From: Ignavibacteriota bacterium
GTDB lineage: Bacteria; Bacteroidota; Ignavibacteria; UBA10030; UBA6906
DNA: 64,000 nt
Assembly (NCBI GenBank): GCA_016707525.1
Contig: JADJHP010000008.1
Span: forward strand, 124,001-188,000
Direction of reading: 5' to 3'
Program-made: the position numbers and the translations under genes
Shown: positions 7,842-16,659 of the stretch, one piece after another
How positions within the stretch are numbered: the stretch's first letter is position 1
Layout: the number at the start of each line of letters is the position of its first letter
Notes under the pieces: model-generated
Databases searched by the model: none
What the model saw: the letters and a program-made list of their open reading frames with translations, nothing else
What the model was told of the DNA's origin: nothing

Positions 7842-8831
7842 TCACTTGAAGCGGTTGAGCGCCTTCATGTAGTTGGCGCGCTCGAACGCGGACGGATCGG
7901 CCACCGACTTCTGGCTCATGCTCCCCCGCATCTGCTTCACCGACGTGTATTCGTGCTCCAGCAGCCAGCGGTCGAGTTCCTGGAGGATCTCGGCGATGCG
8001 GCCGGGCCCGTGCAGAAGGAGCGACGAGCAGAGCTGCGTCACATCCGCACCCGCCATCAGCAGCTTCACGACGTCCTGGGCGCTGTGCACGCCGCTGGTC
8101 GCCGCGAGGCTTGCCTTCACACGGCCATACAGCACCGCGACCCAGCGCAGGGGCAGACGGATCGCCTGCGACGTGCTGAGCGTGACGTTCGGGACCACTT
8201 CGAGCTGTTCGATGTCGAGATCGGGCTGGTAGAACCGGTTGAACATCACCAGTCCATCCGCACCCGCCGCATCAAGCTGTGCCGCCATGTGCGCCATCGA
8301 GCTGAAGAACGGGCTGAGCTTCATCGCCACGGGGATCGTGACGGTGCTCTTGACCGCTTTCAGGACTTCGAGGTAGCGCTGTTCCACGGCCGCGCCGCTC
8401 AGCTTCGGGTCCGTCGGGATGTAATACACGTTCAGCTCGAGGGCATCCGCGCCGGCTTCCTGGATCTTCTTTGCATACTGGATCCAGCCGCCGGTGGAAA
8501 TGCCGTTCAGGCTGCCGATGATGGGGATGTCGACGGCTTCCTTCGCCTTCCGGATGTGCTCGATGTACTCATCGGGACCGAGGTTGTATTCTCCGGTCTC
8601 GGGAAAATACGAGAGCGCTTCCGCAAAGCTCTGGGTGCCGTACGAAAGATAGTGGTCGAGTTCCGCTGCTTCGTGGTGGATCTGTTCTTCGAACAGAGAG
8701 TACATCACGATCGCTGCCGCGCCGGCATCCTCCATCCGCTTCACCCCGTCGATAGTACGGGAGAGCGGACTGGCGGACGGCACGAGCGGATTCTTCAGCT
8801 TCAGGCCGAGATATGAGGTTGAAAGATCCAT
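7842..8831 (-). CDS. Dihydroorotate dehydrogenase-like flavoprotein
   Basis: This 329-residue TIM-barrel protein belongs to the class 1 dihydroorotate/dihydropyrimidine dehydrogenase family. It starts MDLSTSYLGLKLKNPLVPSA, the usual N-terminus of this subgroup, and keeps the barrel motifs PIIGSLNG, ELNVYY, VAMKLSP and GADGLVMFNR. It should bind FMN and oxidise or reduce a pyrimidine-like substrate. The class 1 catalytic Cys loop is not clearly recognisable, so whether the substrate is dihydroorotate is uncertain. It starts 39 bases after nifJ on the same strand and is probably co-transcribed with it, which would fit ferredoxin-linked electron transfer. Confidence 0.8.
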   Translation of the reverse strand: MDLSTSYLGLKLKNPLVPSASPLSRTIDGVKRMEDAGAAAIVMYSLFEEQIHHEAAELDHYLSYGTQSFAEALSYFPETGEYNLGPDEYIEHIRKAKEAVDIPIIGSLNGISTGGWIQYAKKIQEAGADALELNVYYIPTDPKLSGAAVEQRYLEVLKAVKSTVTIPVAMKLSPFFSSMAHMAAQLDAAGADGLVMFNRFYQPDLDIEQLEVVPNVTLSTSQAIRLPLRWVAVLYGRVKASLAATSGVHSAQDVVKLLMAGADVTQLCSSLLLHGPGRIAEILQELDRWLLEHEYTSVKQMRGSMSQKSVADPSAFERANYMKALNRFK

Positions 8832-8870
8832 GGTTCGCTATTCCTGTCAGGTATTGTAATTCACGTAGAC

Positions 8871-11800
8871 TTAGTTCGATCCGGTCTTTGCACCGGTCTC
8901 CCACTCCCTGGCGGCTTCTTCGAACCACTTCCAGCGCGCCTTCGCATCCTCATCGGCGATCGCCATGAGACGCTTCGCCTCTTCCGGATTGCTCTTCGTG
9001 AGCATCTTGTACCGGGTCTCCATGTACGCGTACTCATCGAACCGCATCTTCGGCGGCTTGGAGTCCAGCTTCAACGGATTCTTCCCTTCCGCCAGCGTCA
9101 ACGGGTTGAACCTGTACAGCGGCCAGTGTCCGCTTTCCACCGCGGCCTTCTGGTTCACCATACCCCGGCCCATGTCGATGCCGTGCGCGATGCAATGGCT
9201 GTACGCGATGATGATCGCGGGGCCCTCATAGGCGTCGGCTTCGAGGAAGGCACGGATGGTCTGGAGATCGTTCTGCCCCATCGCCACCTGGGCAACGTAC
9301 ACACCGCCATAGGTCATCGCGATGCGGCCGAGGTCCTTCTTGGGGAGCGGCTTGCCGCCGGCAGCGAACTTCGCCACCGCGGAGCGCGGGGTCGACTTGG
9401 ACATCTGACCGCCGGTGTTGGAGTACACTTCGGTGTCCAGCACCAGGATGTTGACGTTCTTCCCGGAGGCCAGCACGTGATCCAATCCGCCGAACCCGAT
9501 GTCGTATGCCCAGCCGTCACCACCGATGATCCAGATGCTGCGCTTCACCAGCGTGTCGGCAAGCGTCGTCAGGCTCTTCGCTTCCGGCGTGTTGATACCG
9601 GCCAGCTTCTGCTTCAACACTGCAACACGGTCGCGCTGCGCCTTGATGCCGGCTTCGTCCGTCTGCTTCGCATCCAGGATACCCTTCGCCAGGTCGTCGC
9701 CGACCTGTGCCGCAAGGCCCTGCAGAAGCTCCTGCGCCATCACCTGATGCTTGTCGACCGTCAACCGCATGCCCAGGCCGAATTCCGCGTTGTCTTCGAA
9801 CAGCGAGTTGGACCACGCCGGTCCGCGCCCGTCCTTGTTCTTCGACCACGGTGTCGTCGGCAGGTTGCCGCCGTAGATCGAGGAGCAGCCCGTGGCGTTC
9901 GCCACGATGGTGCGGTCGCCGAAGAGCTGCGACACGAGCTTCACGTACGGCGTTTCGCCGCACCCGGAGCAGGCACCGGAGAACTCGAACAGCGGTTCCA
10001 GGAACTGCGCACCCTTCACCGAGTCCACCTTCACCGTTGTACGGTCGGCCTCGGGGAGGTTCAGGAAGAAGTTGAAGTTCGCATGCTCGGTCTCGCGGAT
10101 CGCCGGCTGCGGGGCCATGTTGATGGCCTTCAGCTTCACTTCACTCTTGTTCTTCGCCGGACACACATCCACGCACAGCTCGCACCCGGTGCAATCTTCC
10201 GGTGCAACCTGCACGGTGTACTTCATGCCCTTGTACTCCGGCCCCTTGTAGTCCACGCCCTTGTACGTGGCAGGTGCCTTCGCAAGCAGGGCCGCATCAT
10301 AGACCTTCGTACGGATCGCTGCGTGCGGACAGACCATCGCGCACTTGTTGCACTGGATGCAGGTGACCGGATCCCACACCGGGATCTCGAGCGCGATGTT
10401 GCGCTTCTCCCATTGCGTGGTCCCCGTCGGGAATGTACCGTCCACCGGCATCTTGCTCACCGGCAGGTCGTCGCCGAAACCGGCGATGATCTGTGCCGTG
10501 ACGCTCTTGATGAATTCCGGCGCGGTGTTGGGAACGACCGGCGGCATCACGATCGTGCTGCTCGCGGTCGCAGGCACCTTCACTTCATGCAGATTGGCGA
10601 TGGTCGCATCCACGGCCTGGTAGTTCTGCTGGACGATCTGATCGCCCTTCTTCCCGTAGGTCTTCTTGATCGCCTTCTTGATCGCCTCGATCGCCACGTC
10701 CTTCGGCAGAACGCCCGAGATGGCGAAGAAGCAGGTCTGCATGATCGTGTTCACGCGGCCACCCATACCGGTCGCCGTGCCGACCTTGTACGCATCGATC
10801 ACATAGAACTTGATCTTCTTGGAGATCATCTGTTCCTGGATGTGGCGCGGCAGATGCTGCCACACCTCGTCCGGACCGTACATGCTGTTCAGCAGGAACG
10901 TGGCGCCCGGCAACGCGGTCTTCAACACGTCGAACTTCTCGAGGAAGAACCACTGGTGGCAGGCGATGAACTTCGCCGTCGTGATCAGATACGTGGAACG
11001 GATCGGCCGCGGGCCGAAGCGCAGGTGCGACGTGGTCGTCGAACCGGACTTCTTCGAGTCGTACACGAAGTAGCCCTGCGCGAAGAAGTCGGTGTCCTCG
11101 CCGATGATCTTGATGGAGTTCTTGTTCGCACCCACCGTGCCGTCGGCGCCCAGGCCGTAGAACAACCCGCGGAACACATCGTCGGGCTCGGTGGAGAGGT
11201 TTGCATCGTACTCGAGACTCGAATGCGTGACGTCGTCGATGATGCCCAGCGTGAAGTGGTTCTTCGGCTTCGGCTTCCCGAGCTCGTCGAACACCGCCTT
11301 CACCATGGCCGGCGTGAATTCCTTCGAAGAGAGTCCGTACCGGCCGCCGATGACACGCGGCATGGTCTTCACCGGTGCCGTGCCTTCCATCAGCCCTTCG
11401 CTCAACGCACTCAGAACGTCCATGTACAGCGGCTCGCCAAGCGAACCCGGTTCCTTCGTGCGGTCGAGCACGGCGATCGCTTTCACCGTTGCCGGCAATG
11501 CGCCGAGGAAGTGCTTCACGGAGAACGGACGGAACAGGTGGACCTTCAAGAGGCCGAGGTTCGCGCCCTTCGCGTTCAGATATTCGATGGCTTCCTGCGC
11601 CGTTTCAGCACCGGAGCCCATGATGATGACGACGCGTTCCGCCGTCGGCGATCCGACGTAGTCGAACAGCTTGTACGAGCGGCCAACGACCTTCGCGAAT
11701 GTGTCCATCGCCTTCTGGACGATGTCCGGGCAGGCGTCGTAGTACGGATTGCAGCTCTCACGCCCCTGGAAGTACACGTCCGGGTTCTGGGCGGTGCCGC

Positions 11801-12446
11801 GCATCACCGGATTGTCCGGGGTCAGGCCACGGAGCCGGTGCGCATGCACGAGATCGTCGCTGATCAGCGCGCGCAGATCCTCGTCATTGAGCTGCTCGAT
11901 CTTCTGCACTTCGTGCGAGGTGCGGAAACCATCGAAGAAGTGGATGAACGGCACGCGTGCTTCAAGTGTGGCCGCCTGTGCGATCAGGGCGAAGTCCATC
12001 ACTTCCTGCACACTATTGGAGGCCAGCATGCCCCAGCCCGTCGAACGGGTGGACATGACGTCGCTGTGGTCACCGAAGATCGACAGCGCATTGTGGGCAA
12101 GAGCGCGGGCCGACACGTGGAACACGGTCGAGGTGAGTTCGCCGGCGATCTTGAACATGTTCGGGATCATCAGGAGCAGACCCTGCGACGCAGTGAAGGT
12201 CGTCGAGAGTGCGCCCGTCTGCAGCGCGCCATGCACGGCACCCGCTGCTCCACCTTCACTCTGCATTTCTGTGACCGACGGAACGGTTCCCCAGAGGTTC
12301 TTCCGGCCCTGGGAGGACCATTCATCAGCCCACTCGCCCATATTCGAGGAGGGGGTGATGGGATAGATGGCAATGACCTCGTTCAGCTTGTGCGCTACAT
12401 AGGCTGCCGCTTCATTGCCGTCAATCGTGACCATTTGTCGTTTCAT
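8871..12446 (-). CDS. nifJ: Pyruvate:ferredoxin (flavodoxin) oxidoreductase
   Basis: This 1191-residue single-chain PFOR reversibly converts pyruvate and CoA to acetyl-CoA, CO2 and reduced ferredoxin. The N-terminal pyrimidine-binding domain shows YPITPSSNMGEWAD. Two 4Fe-4S clusters are given by CIQCNKCAMVCP (about residue 698) and CTGCELCVDVCP (about 754). The proximal-cluster/TPP region begins CSGCGETPYVKL, and the thiamine-diphosphate motif is GGDGWAYDIGFGG (about 975). The length equals that of typical NifJ. It starts MKRQMVTIDGNEAAAYVAHK. Its presence points to an anaerobic or facultative central metabolism. Confidence 0.97.
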   Translation of the reverse strand: MKRQMVTIDGNEAAAYVAHKLNEVIAIYPITPSSNMGEWADEWSSQGRKNLWGTVPSVTEMQSEGGAAGAVHGALQTGALSTTFTASQGLLLMIPNMFKIAGELTSTVFHVSARALAHNALSIFGDHSDVMSTRSTGWGMLASNSVQEVMDFALIAQAATLEARVPFIHFFDGFRTSHEVQKIEQLNDEDLRALISDDLVHAHRLRGLTPDNPVMRGTAQNPDVYFQGRESCNPYYDACPDIVQKAMDTFAKVVGRSYKLFDYVGSPTAERVVIIMGSGAETAQEAIEYLNAKGANLGLLKVHLFRPFSVKHFLGALPATVKAIAVLDRTKEPGSLGEPLYMDVLSALSEGLMEGTAPVKTMPRVIGGRYGLSSKEFTPAMVKAVFDELGKPKPKNHFTLGIIDDVTHSSLEYDANLSTEPDDVFRGLFYGLGADGTVGANKNSIKIIGEDTDFFAQGYFVYDSKKSGSTTTSHLRFGPRPIRSTYLITTAKFIACHQWFFLEKFDVLKTALPGATFLLNSMYGPDEVWQHLPRHIQEQMISKKIKFYVIDAYKVGTATGMGGRVNTIMQTCFFAISGVLPKDVAIEAIKKAIKKTYGKKGDQIVQQNYQAVDATIANLHEVKVPATASSTIVMPPVVPNTAPEFIKSVTAQIIAGFGDDLPVSKMPVDGTFPTGTTQWEKRNIALEIPVWDPVTCIQCNKCAMVCPHAAIRTKVYDAALLAKAPATYKGVDYKGPEYKGMKYTVQVAPEDCTGCELCVDVCPAKNKSEVKLKAINMAPQPAIRETEHANFNFFLNLPEADRTTVKVDSVKGAQFLEPLFEFSGACSGCGETPYVKLVSQLFGDRTIVANATGCSSIYGGNLPTTPWSKNKDGRGPAWSNSLFEDNAEFGLGMRLTVDKHQVMAQELLQGLAAQVGDDLAKGILDAKQTDEAGIKAQRDRVAVLKQKLAGINTPEAKSLTTLADTLVKRSIWIIGGDGWAYDIGFGGLDHVLASGKNVNILVLDTEVYSNTGGQMSKSTPRSAVAKFAAGGKPLPKKDLGRIAMTYGGVYVAQVAMGQNDLQTIRAFLEADAYEGPAIIIAYSHCIAHGIDMGRGMVNQKAAVESGHWPLYRFNPLTLAEGKNPLKLDSKPPKMRFDEYAYMETRYKMLTKSNPEEAKRLMAIADEDAKARWKWFEEAAREWETGAKTGSN

Positions 12447-12636
12447 TGCTCTTCCTTGACAGTTACAGGGAACACTTCATTGGCGTTCAAACGTAAGAAG
12501 TCCATTGTATCCTTGCGAATAGCATGCCAGAAATACCGGCAAAATACGCAAAAATGGGGCAACGGAGGGGGTGAAATTCCGAGAATTGGGAAAAGCGGGG
12601 GAGAAAGTGGGAATCAGATATCGTCCAAAACGGACG

Positions 12637-14877
12637 TCAGCCGCCGCCCAGCATATGCCAGATCTGCGCCACGGCAAAGCACGTCGCAAACCCCATCCCC
12701 AGGGGAAGAAGGGTCGCTACCGCCGTCCACTTGGCGCTCCGGGTCTCTTTGTAAATAGTGAAAATGGTCGTGGAACAGGGGTTGTGCAGGAGACTGAACA
12801 GCATGAGACAGATCCCGGTCAATGAGGTCCACCCCCCCGCCCGGAGGATCTCCGCGGTCGCCGTTGCTGAATCCGCATCAAACATCACCCCCGCCCCGGC
12901 ACCGACACCGTTCAATGTGCTCGTCAGCACGGTCAGCATGAGCACGGTCGGGATCACGATCTCGTTCGCCGGGATGGCGATGATGTAGGCCAGCAGGATG
13001 ACGCCGTTCAATCCCAGGAGAAGGCCGAACGGGTTGGACCAATGGATGAAGTGCTCGGCAAGCGTGACACCGCCCACGGTGATATTCGATACCGCCCAGA
13101 TCACCACACCCGCCGGAACGGCGAACACGATCGCACGCCAGAGAACGAACATCGTCCGGTCAATGAGCGATGTGTACAATGTCTGCAGAATGCGCGGCGG
13201 CCTGTACGGCGGCAGTTCCAGACTGAACGCCGAGGCCTCTCCCCGGAGCACGGACCTGGAGAGTGACCACGAGACAGCAAGGCTGAGCCCGACCCCCAGC
13301 AACGCAACGATGACCACGCCACCCGCTGCAACAAAGCCCGCGAATTCCGGCGGCGCGAGCGCACCGAGGAAGATCGAGGCGATCAGGATCTGCGTGGGCC
13401 ACCGCCCGTTGCAGAGCGAAAAATTATTGGTGATGATGGCGATGAGCCGCTCGCGCGGACTGTCGATGATGCGCGTCGCCACCACGCCGGCAGCATTGCA
13501 TCCGAACCCCATCGTCATCGTCAGTGCCTGCTTGCCGTGCGCACCCGCCGATCGGTAGAGCGCATCCATATTGAACGCCACGCGCGGCAGATAGCCGAAG
13601 TCCTCGAGCAACGTGAACACCGGAAAGAAGATCATCATCGGCGGAAGCATGACGCTCACCACCCAGGCACCCGCGAGATACGCGCCATCGATGAGGACAC
13701 CCGTGAGCCACGAAGGCGATCCGAGCGCGATCATCCACGCCTTCACCATCGGATGCAGGTTGTCGACGAGCAGGTAGGAAAGGAATGCCGATGGGACGTT
13801 CGCTCCTTCCACGGTCAACCAGAACACCGCGGCCAGCAGCAGGAACATGATCGGGAACCCGGTCCACTTGCTCGTGACCAGTCGGTCGATCGTGCGGTCC
13901 ACCGAGAAGCGGCTCTGTTCACCCTGGCGCGTCACCGCACGGTCCGCGATGCGTGCCGCATCCTCGTAGATCCCTTCCATCAGGGCGTCGTGATACCCTT
14001 CGCCCATCTCCAGGCGGAGCGTGTTCGCTTCCCGCAGGAGCCCGGCCCGGACCTCACGAGCCGCATCGCCCTCCTCGCGCGGACGCCCGAGAAGATCGAG
14101 CAGCTCGCCGCTGCTCACCGCATCGATCATGCGCTGGTCACCCTCCAGCAGGCGCAGCGCGACCCACCGTGCATTCGGCAGCCCGGAGATCGCCGCCGTC
14201 ACACGCGCGGTCATCTTCTCGACGATGCCGAGAACGGTGGCCGGGATGCTCGCCACCCGGTGGGGCTTGCAGACGATCGTCCCCGAAGCGACATCCGCGA
14301 TGGTCTTCAATAACTGATCGATCCCCTCGCGCTGACGAGCGGCGGTCAGCACCACCGGGATCCCGAGGTCACGGGAGAGCATCCTGTCGTCGATGGTGAG
14401 TTTGTGCCGTCGCGCTTCATCCATCAGGTTCACGCACAGGACGGCGCGGTCGGTGATCTCCAGGACCTGGAGGACGAGATTCAGATTGCGCTCGAGGCGT
14501 GTACCATCGACGACGATGACGGTGACATCGGGTTTGCCGAACAGGATGAAATCGCGTGCGACCTCTTCATCGCTGCTCGTGGAGAGGAGCGAGTACGTGC
14601 CCGGCAGGTCCACGATGCGGTACCGCTTGTCGGCATAGGCGAAGGCGCCTTCGGCACGCGTGACGGTCTTCCCCGGCCAATTGCCGGTATGCTGATGGAG
14701 GCCTGTGAGCGCATTGAACACCGTGCTCTTGCCGGTGTTCGGATTGCCGGCAAGCGCCAGGATGTGGTCCACGTTCCCGGTGTCGATCCCGAGGCGCGTG
14801 AGGTGCCCGGCATTGAACGCCGGACAGGTGGCGCACGCTTCCGGTGTTCCGGCCGCCTGAACGGTCTGCTCGCTCAT
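12637..14877 (-). CDS. feoB: Ferrous iron transporter FeoB
   Basis: This 746-residue inner-membrane Fe(II) transporter has an N-terminal GTPase domain with G1 GNPNTGKST (about residue 45), G3 DLPGTYS and G4 NLMDE. A helical spacer domain follows, then Gate-type transmembrane helices (MMIFFPVFTLLEDFGYLPR, CNAAGVVATRII). An N-terminal CATCP cysteine pair precedes the G domain. The ATG overlaps the feoA stop as ATGA, so the two are translationally coupled. The regulator upstream very probably controls the unit in response to metal. Confidence 0.95.
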   Translation of the reverse strand: MSEQTVQAAGTPEACATCPAFNAGHLTRLGIDTGNVDHILALAGNPNTGKSTVFNALTGLHQHTGNWPGKTVTRAEGAFAYADKRYRIVDLPGTYSLLSTSSDEEVARDFILFGKPDVTVIVVDGTRLERNLNLVLQVLEITDRAVLCVNLMDEARRHKLTIDDRMLSRDLGIPVVLTAARQREGIDQLLKTIADVASGTIVCKPHRVASIPATVLGIVEKMTARVTAAISGLPNARWVALRLLEGDQRMIDAVSSGELLDLLGRPREEGDAAREVRAGLLREANTLRLEMGEGYHDALMEGIYEDAARIADRAVTRQGEQSRFSVDRTIDRLVTSKWTGFPIMFLLLAAVFWLTVEGANVPSAFLSYLLVDNLHPMVKAWMIALGSPSWLTGVLIDGAYLAGAWVVSVMLPPMMIFFPVFTLLEDFGYLPRVAFNMDALYRSAGAHGKQALTMTMGFGCNAAGVVATRIIDSPRERLIAIITNNFSLCNGRWPTQILIASIFLGALAPPEFAGFVAAGGVVIVALLGVGLSLAVSWSLSRSVLRGEASAFSLELPPYRPPRILQTLYTSLIDRTMFVLWRAIVFAVPAGVVIWAVSNITVGGVTLAEHFIHWSNPFGLLLGLNGVILLAYIIAIPANEIVIPTVLMLTVLTSTLNGVGAGAGVMFDADSATATAEILRAGGWTSLTGICLMLFSLLHNPCSTTIFTIYKETRSAKWTAVATLLPLGMGFATCFAVAQIWHMLGGG

Positions 14878-15116
14878 GCGGCACCCCGCACCGGTGTCAC
14901 GAAGATCTGGTCCGCCTGCTCGCGCCGGAGCGCAACGAGTGTGCCGCGCACCAGATAGGCGCGCGGGTTGCCGGTAAGACTGTCGAGCTCAGGGGTGATG
15001 CGCGTCCCCGGAACGATCCCGAGGTCCATGAGGCGGCGCCGCTGCTGTCCACGGCACAACCGCGAGATGGATGAGACCTGTGCCACATCGCCGGGCCCCA
15101 ATGCCGAGAGTGCCAT
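14874..15116 (-). CDS. feoA: Ferrous iron transport protein FeoA
   Basis: This 80-residue SH3-like cytosolic protein assists FeoB. The family core is visible as LCRGQQRRRLMDLGIVPGT (about residues 19-37), and the end ALRREQADQIFV has the usual strand pattern. It overlaps feoB by 4 bases. On the same strand but in another frame it is also covered by the overrunning C-terminus of the upstream regulator, and the clean FeoA sequence shows that this frame is the real one. Confidence 0.88.
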   Translation of the reverse strand: MALSALGPGDVAQVSSISRLCRGQQRRRLMDLGIVPGTRITPELDSLTGNPRAYLVRGTLVALRREQADQIFVTPVRGAA

Positions 15117-15901
15117 ATACGAACCCGGCTTACGCTGATCGGCCGGGCCCGCAGCGCCGTGATGAGCCGCGCAAGCGCGGGCTCGATCACATGCTCTTCA
15201 CCCTGTGCTTCGATACGGACGCGCGCAGGAGTATTCTCCAGGACCTCGAGGTACAGGCCATGATGCATGCCGATGGCGACGAGGCGGTCGTACATCGCGG
15301 GAGGTTCATCTTCCACATGGACGATGCGCACGTAGGAGCCCGCCGGAAATGCGGTGAGCACTTCACCCGGGACCTCCGGCATCTCGCCGGACGCCGACGG
15401 GATCGGGTCGCCATGGGGATCGAACTGGGGATTGGAAAGCCGGGCGGCAAGGGCATCGGCATCGGCCGCGGTCATCCGGTGCTCTTCGAACTCGGCCACG
15501 CGATGCCAGTCGGCCTCGCGCACGCTGGTCTCGTCGGCAAGGTACCGCTCCCACAACCGGTGGATGCGGATCACGCGCAGTGCGTACGCCGTGCCTTCTT
15601 CCGTGAGGCGGAAGCCGCGCTCTTCGGGAACAAGCAACCCCATCGCTTCGAGGCGCATCACAAGCCGGGTGGCAAGCGCGGTGGTGGTCTGCAGGGTGCC
15701 GGCGATGCTTTCGATCGTGCACGCGACGTTGCGCGTGCGGCAGTCGAACGCATGCTTGAGCGCATCCTCCATGGCCGTACGTGCCGTTTCGCTCCGCGCC
15801 CGCGTGAAGCGCGCGAAGAAACGCCGCCGCCACGCCGGCACGAGCAACGCCGGTGCGGCAAGCAACAGGCCCGTCAAAATGAAGAATACTGTGTAGTCCA
15901 T
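14897..15901 (-). CDS. Membrane-anchored DtxR/MntR-type metal-dependent regulator with FeoA-like domain (3' end doubtful)
   Basis: Residues 4-25 form a hydrophobic helix (FFILTGLLLAAPALLVPAW). Then comes a DtxR-type winged helix (about 45-105, ending LEAMGLLVPEERGFRLTEEG), the metal-binding/dimerisation helices (HRLWERYLADET, WHRVAEFEEHRMT) and a FeoA/SH3-like domain (about 175-250). It is probably a one-component iron or manganese regulator of the feo genes. After about residue 255 the frame runs for about 80 residues through feoA in the wrong frame, with composition unlike a protein. One frame away there is a TAA at 15130-15132, just before feoA. I infer a lost stop or a one-base indel, so the true protein likely ends near 15130 at about 256 residues. 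Confidence 0.75.
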   Translation of the reverse strand: MDYTVFFILTGLLLAAPALLVPAWRRRFFARFTRARSETARTAMEDALKHAFDCRTRNVACTIESIAGTLQTTTALATRLVMRLEAMGLLVPEERGFRLTEEGTAYALRVIRIHRLWERYLADETSVREADWHRVAEFEEHRMTAADADALAARLSNPQFDPHGDPIPSASGEMPEVPGEVLTAFPAGSYVRIVHVEDEPPAMYDRLVAIGMHHGLYLEVLENTPARVRIEAQGEEHVIEPALARLITALRARPISVSRVRIWHSRHWGPAMWHRSHPSRGCAVDSSGAASWTSGSFRGRASPLSSTVLPATRAPIWCAAHSLRSGASRRTRSS

Positions 15902-15923
15902 GGCTACCTACTATAACACGCGT

Positions 15924-15978
15924 GGTTCCAGGAGGTTCCACATGCTCCTATGATAGCGGTTCCATGGGAAGAAGTCAA
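15924..15978 (-). promoter_or_regulatory. Promoter of the feo regulator with three TGGAACC repeats
   Basis: On the minus strand TTGACT (15973-15978), 17 bases and TATCAT (15950-15955) form a strong sigma-70-like promoter. The heptamer TGGAACC occurs three times, at 15958-15964 (in the spacer), 15934-15940 and 15924-15930. The last two are exactly 10 bases apart, one helical turn. Direct repeats overlapping a promoter suggest an operator, perhaps for autoregulation by the DtxR-type protein; this part is inference. Confidence 0.65.
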
Positions 15979-15988
15979 AAGAGCGGGA

Positions 15989-16603
15989 TCAATCGTCACA
16001 CTTGCTGTAACCGCAGTCAACGTTCACGCAGGACATGCACCCGTTCTCGATCTTCACGGAGCGGTCGCCACATTTCGGGCAGATCTTCATGTTGGCGGTC
16101 GCGTCCCCGCTGCTCGTCGCCTGCTCTTCCACCTGCACGCGCGGGGCGGGCGATTTCGGGGCCGTGACCCCGATGTCCTCGAAGAACTGCTCGATGACCT
16201 TCGCGATCTCGGCATAGAACGAATGGATGTACTTCCCGTCCTTGAAGTACCCCCCGTTCGGATCATAGATGCCGCGGAGTTCCTCCAGGATGAAGGTCGG
16301 GTCGGTCGACTTCCGGAAGATCGCCGAGATCAGGCGCGTGAGCACCGCGTACTCCGCGGCGCGCGTGAGATCCTTGCTGTTGATGAAGATCTCGATCGGC
16401 CTGTTCCGGCCATCCTCATGGATGTACCCGAGCGTGATGAACACGCTGTTGTTCACGAACCCGGAACGCAACCGGTACACCCGCGCCTCCGTCACATCCG
16501 GCCTGCTGCCGATGACCGTCTCGCCGGGGTCCTGACGCGGGATCAGTGCCTTTTCCCGCTTGATCTCTTCGACATCGTAGGTGCCAGATGGCAGCGTGAT
16601 CAT
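15989..16603 (-). CDS. nrdJb: Class II ribonucleotide reductase, C-terminal TSCPD subunit (NrdJb-like)
   Basis: This 204-residue protein matches the C-terminal part of vitamin B12-dependent ribonucleotide reductase encoded as a separate polypeptide. It includes the TSCPD-like region (about 75-140) and ends in a cysteine-rich CPKCGDRS...GCMSCVNVDCGYSKCDD tail. The tail may relay electrons from thioredoxin to the catalytic subunit or bind zinc. It has a good ribosome site (GAGGAAG) and follows the large subunit by 56 bases that contain a hairpin. Split NrdJa/NrdJb pairs are known, for instance in Pseudomonas. Confidence 0.85.
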   Translation of the reverse strand: MITLPSGTYDVEEIKREKALIPRQDPGETVIGSRPDVTEARVYRLRSGFVNNSVFITLGYIHEDGRNRPIEIFINSKDLTRAAEYAVLTRLISAIFRKSTDPTFILEELRGIYDPNGGYFKDGKYIHSFYAEIAKVIEQFFEDIGVTAPKSPAPRVQVEEQATSSGDATANMKICPKCGDRSVKIENGCMSCVNVDCGYSKCDD

Positions 16604-16632
16604 GTCTTCCTCACTGTACTCTTGGTCGTGCG

Positions 16633-16657
16633 ATCCGTCCCGCCATGGGGGACGGAT
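16633..16657 (-). other. Intercistronic hairpin between nrdJa and nrdJb
   Basis: ATCCGTCCC (16633-16641) pairs perfectly with 16649-16657 around a seven-base loop. It has no T-tract, so it is more likely a processing or stability element, or a modest attenuator of nrdJb, than a full terminator. Confidence 0.5.
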
Positions 16658-16659
16658 TG

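Noticed and set aside
9126..12758. 1210-codon plus-strand open frame opposite nifJ
   Set aside because: It is a high-GC shadow of nifJ: His/Arg/Asp-rich composition, no domain, and nifJ on the other strand is unmistakable.
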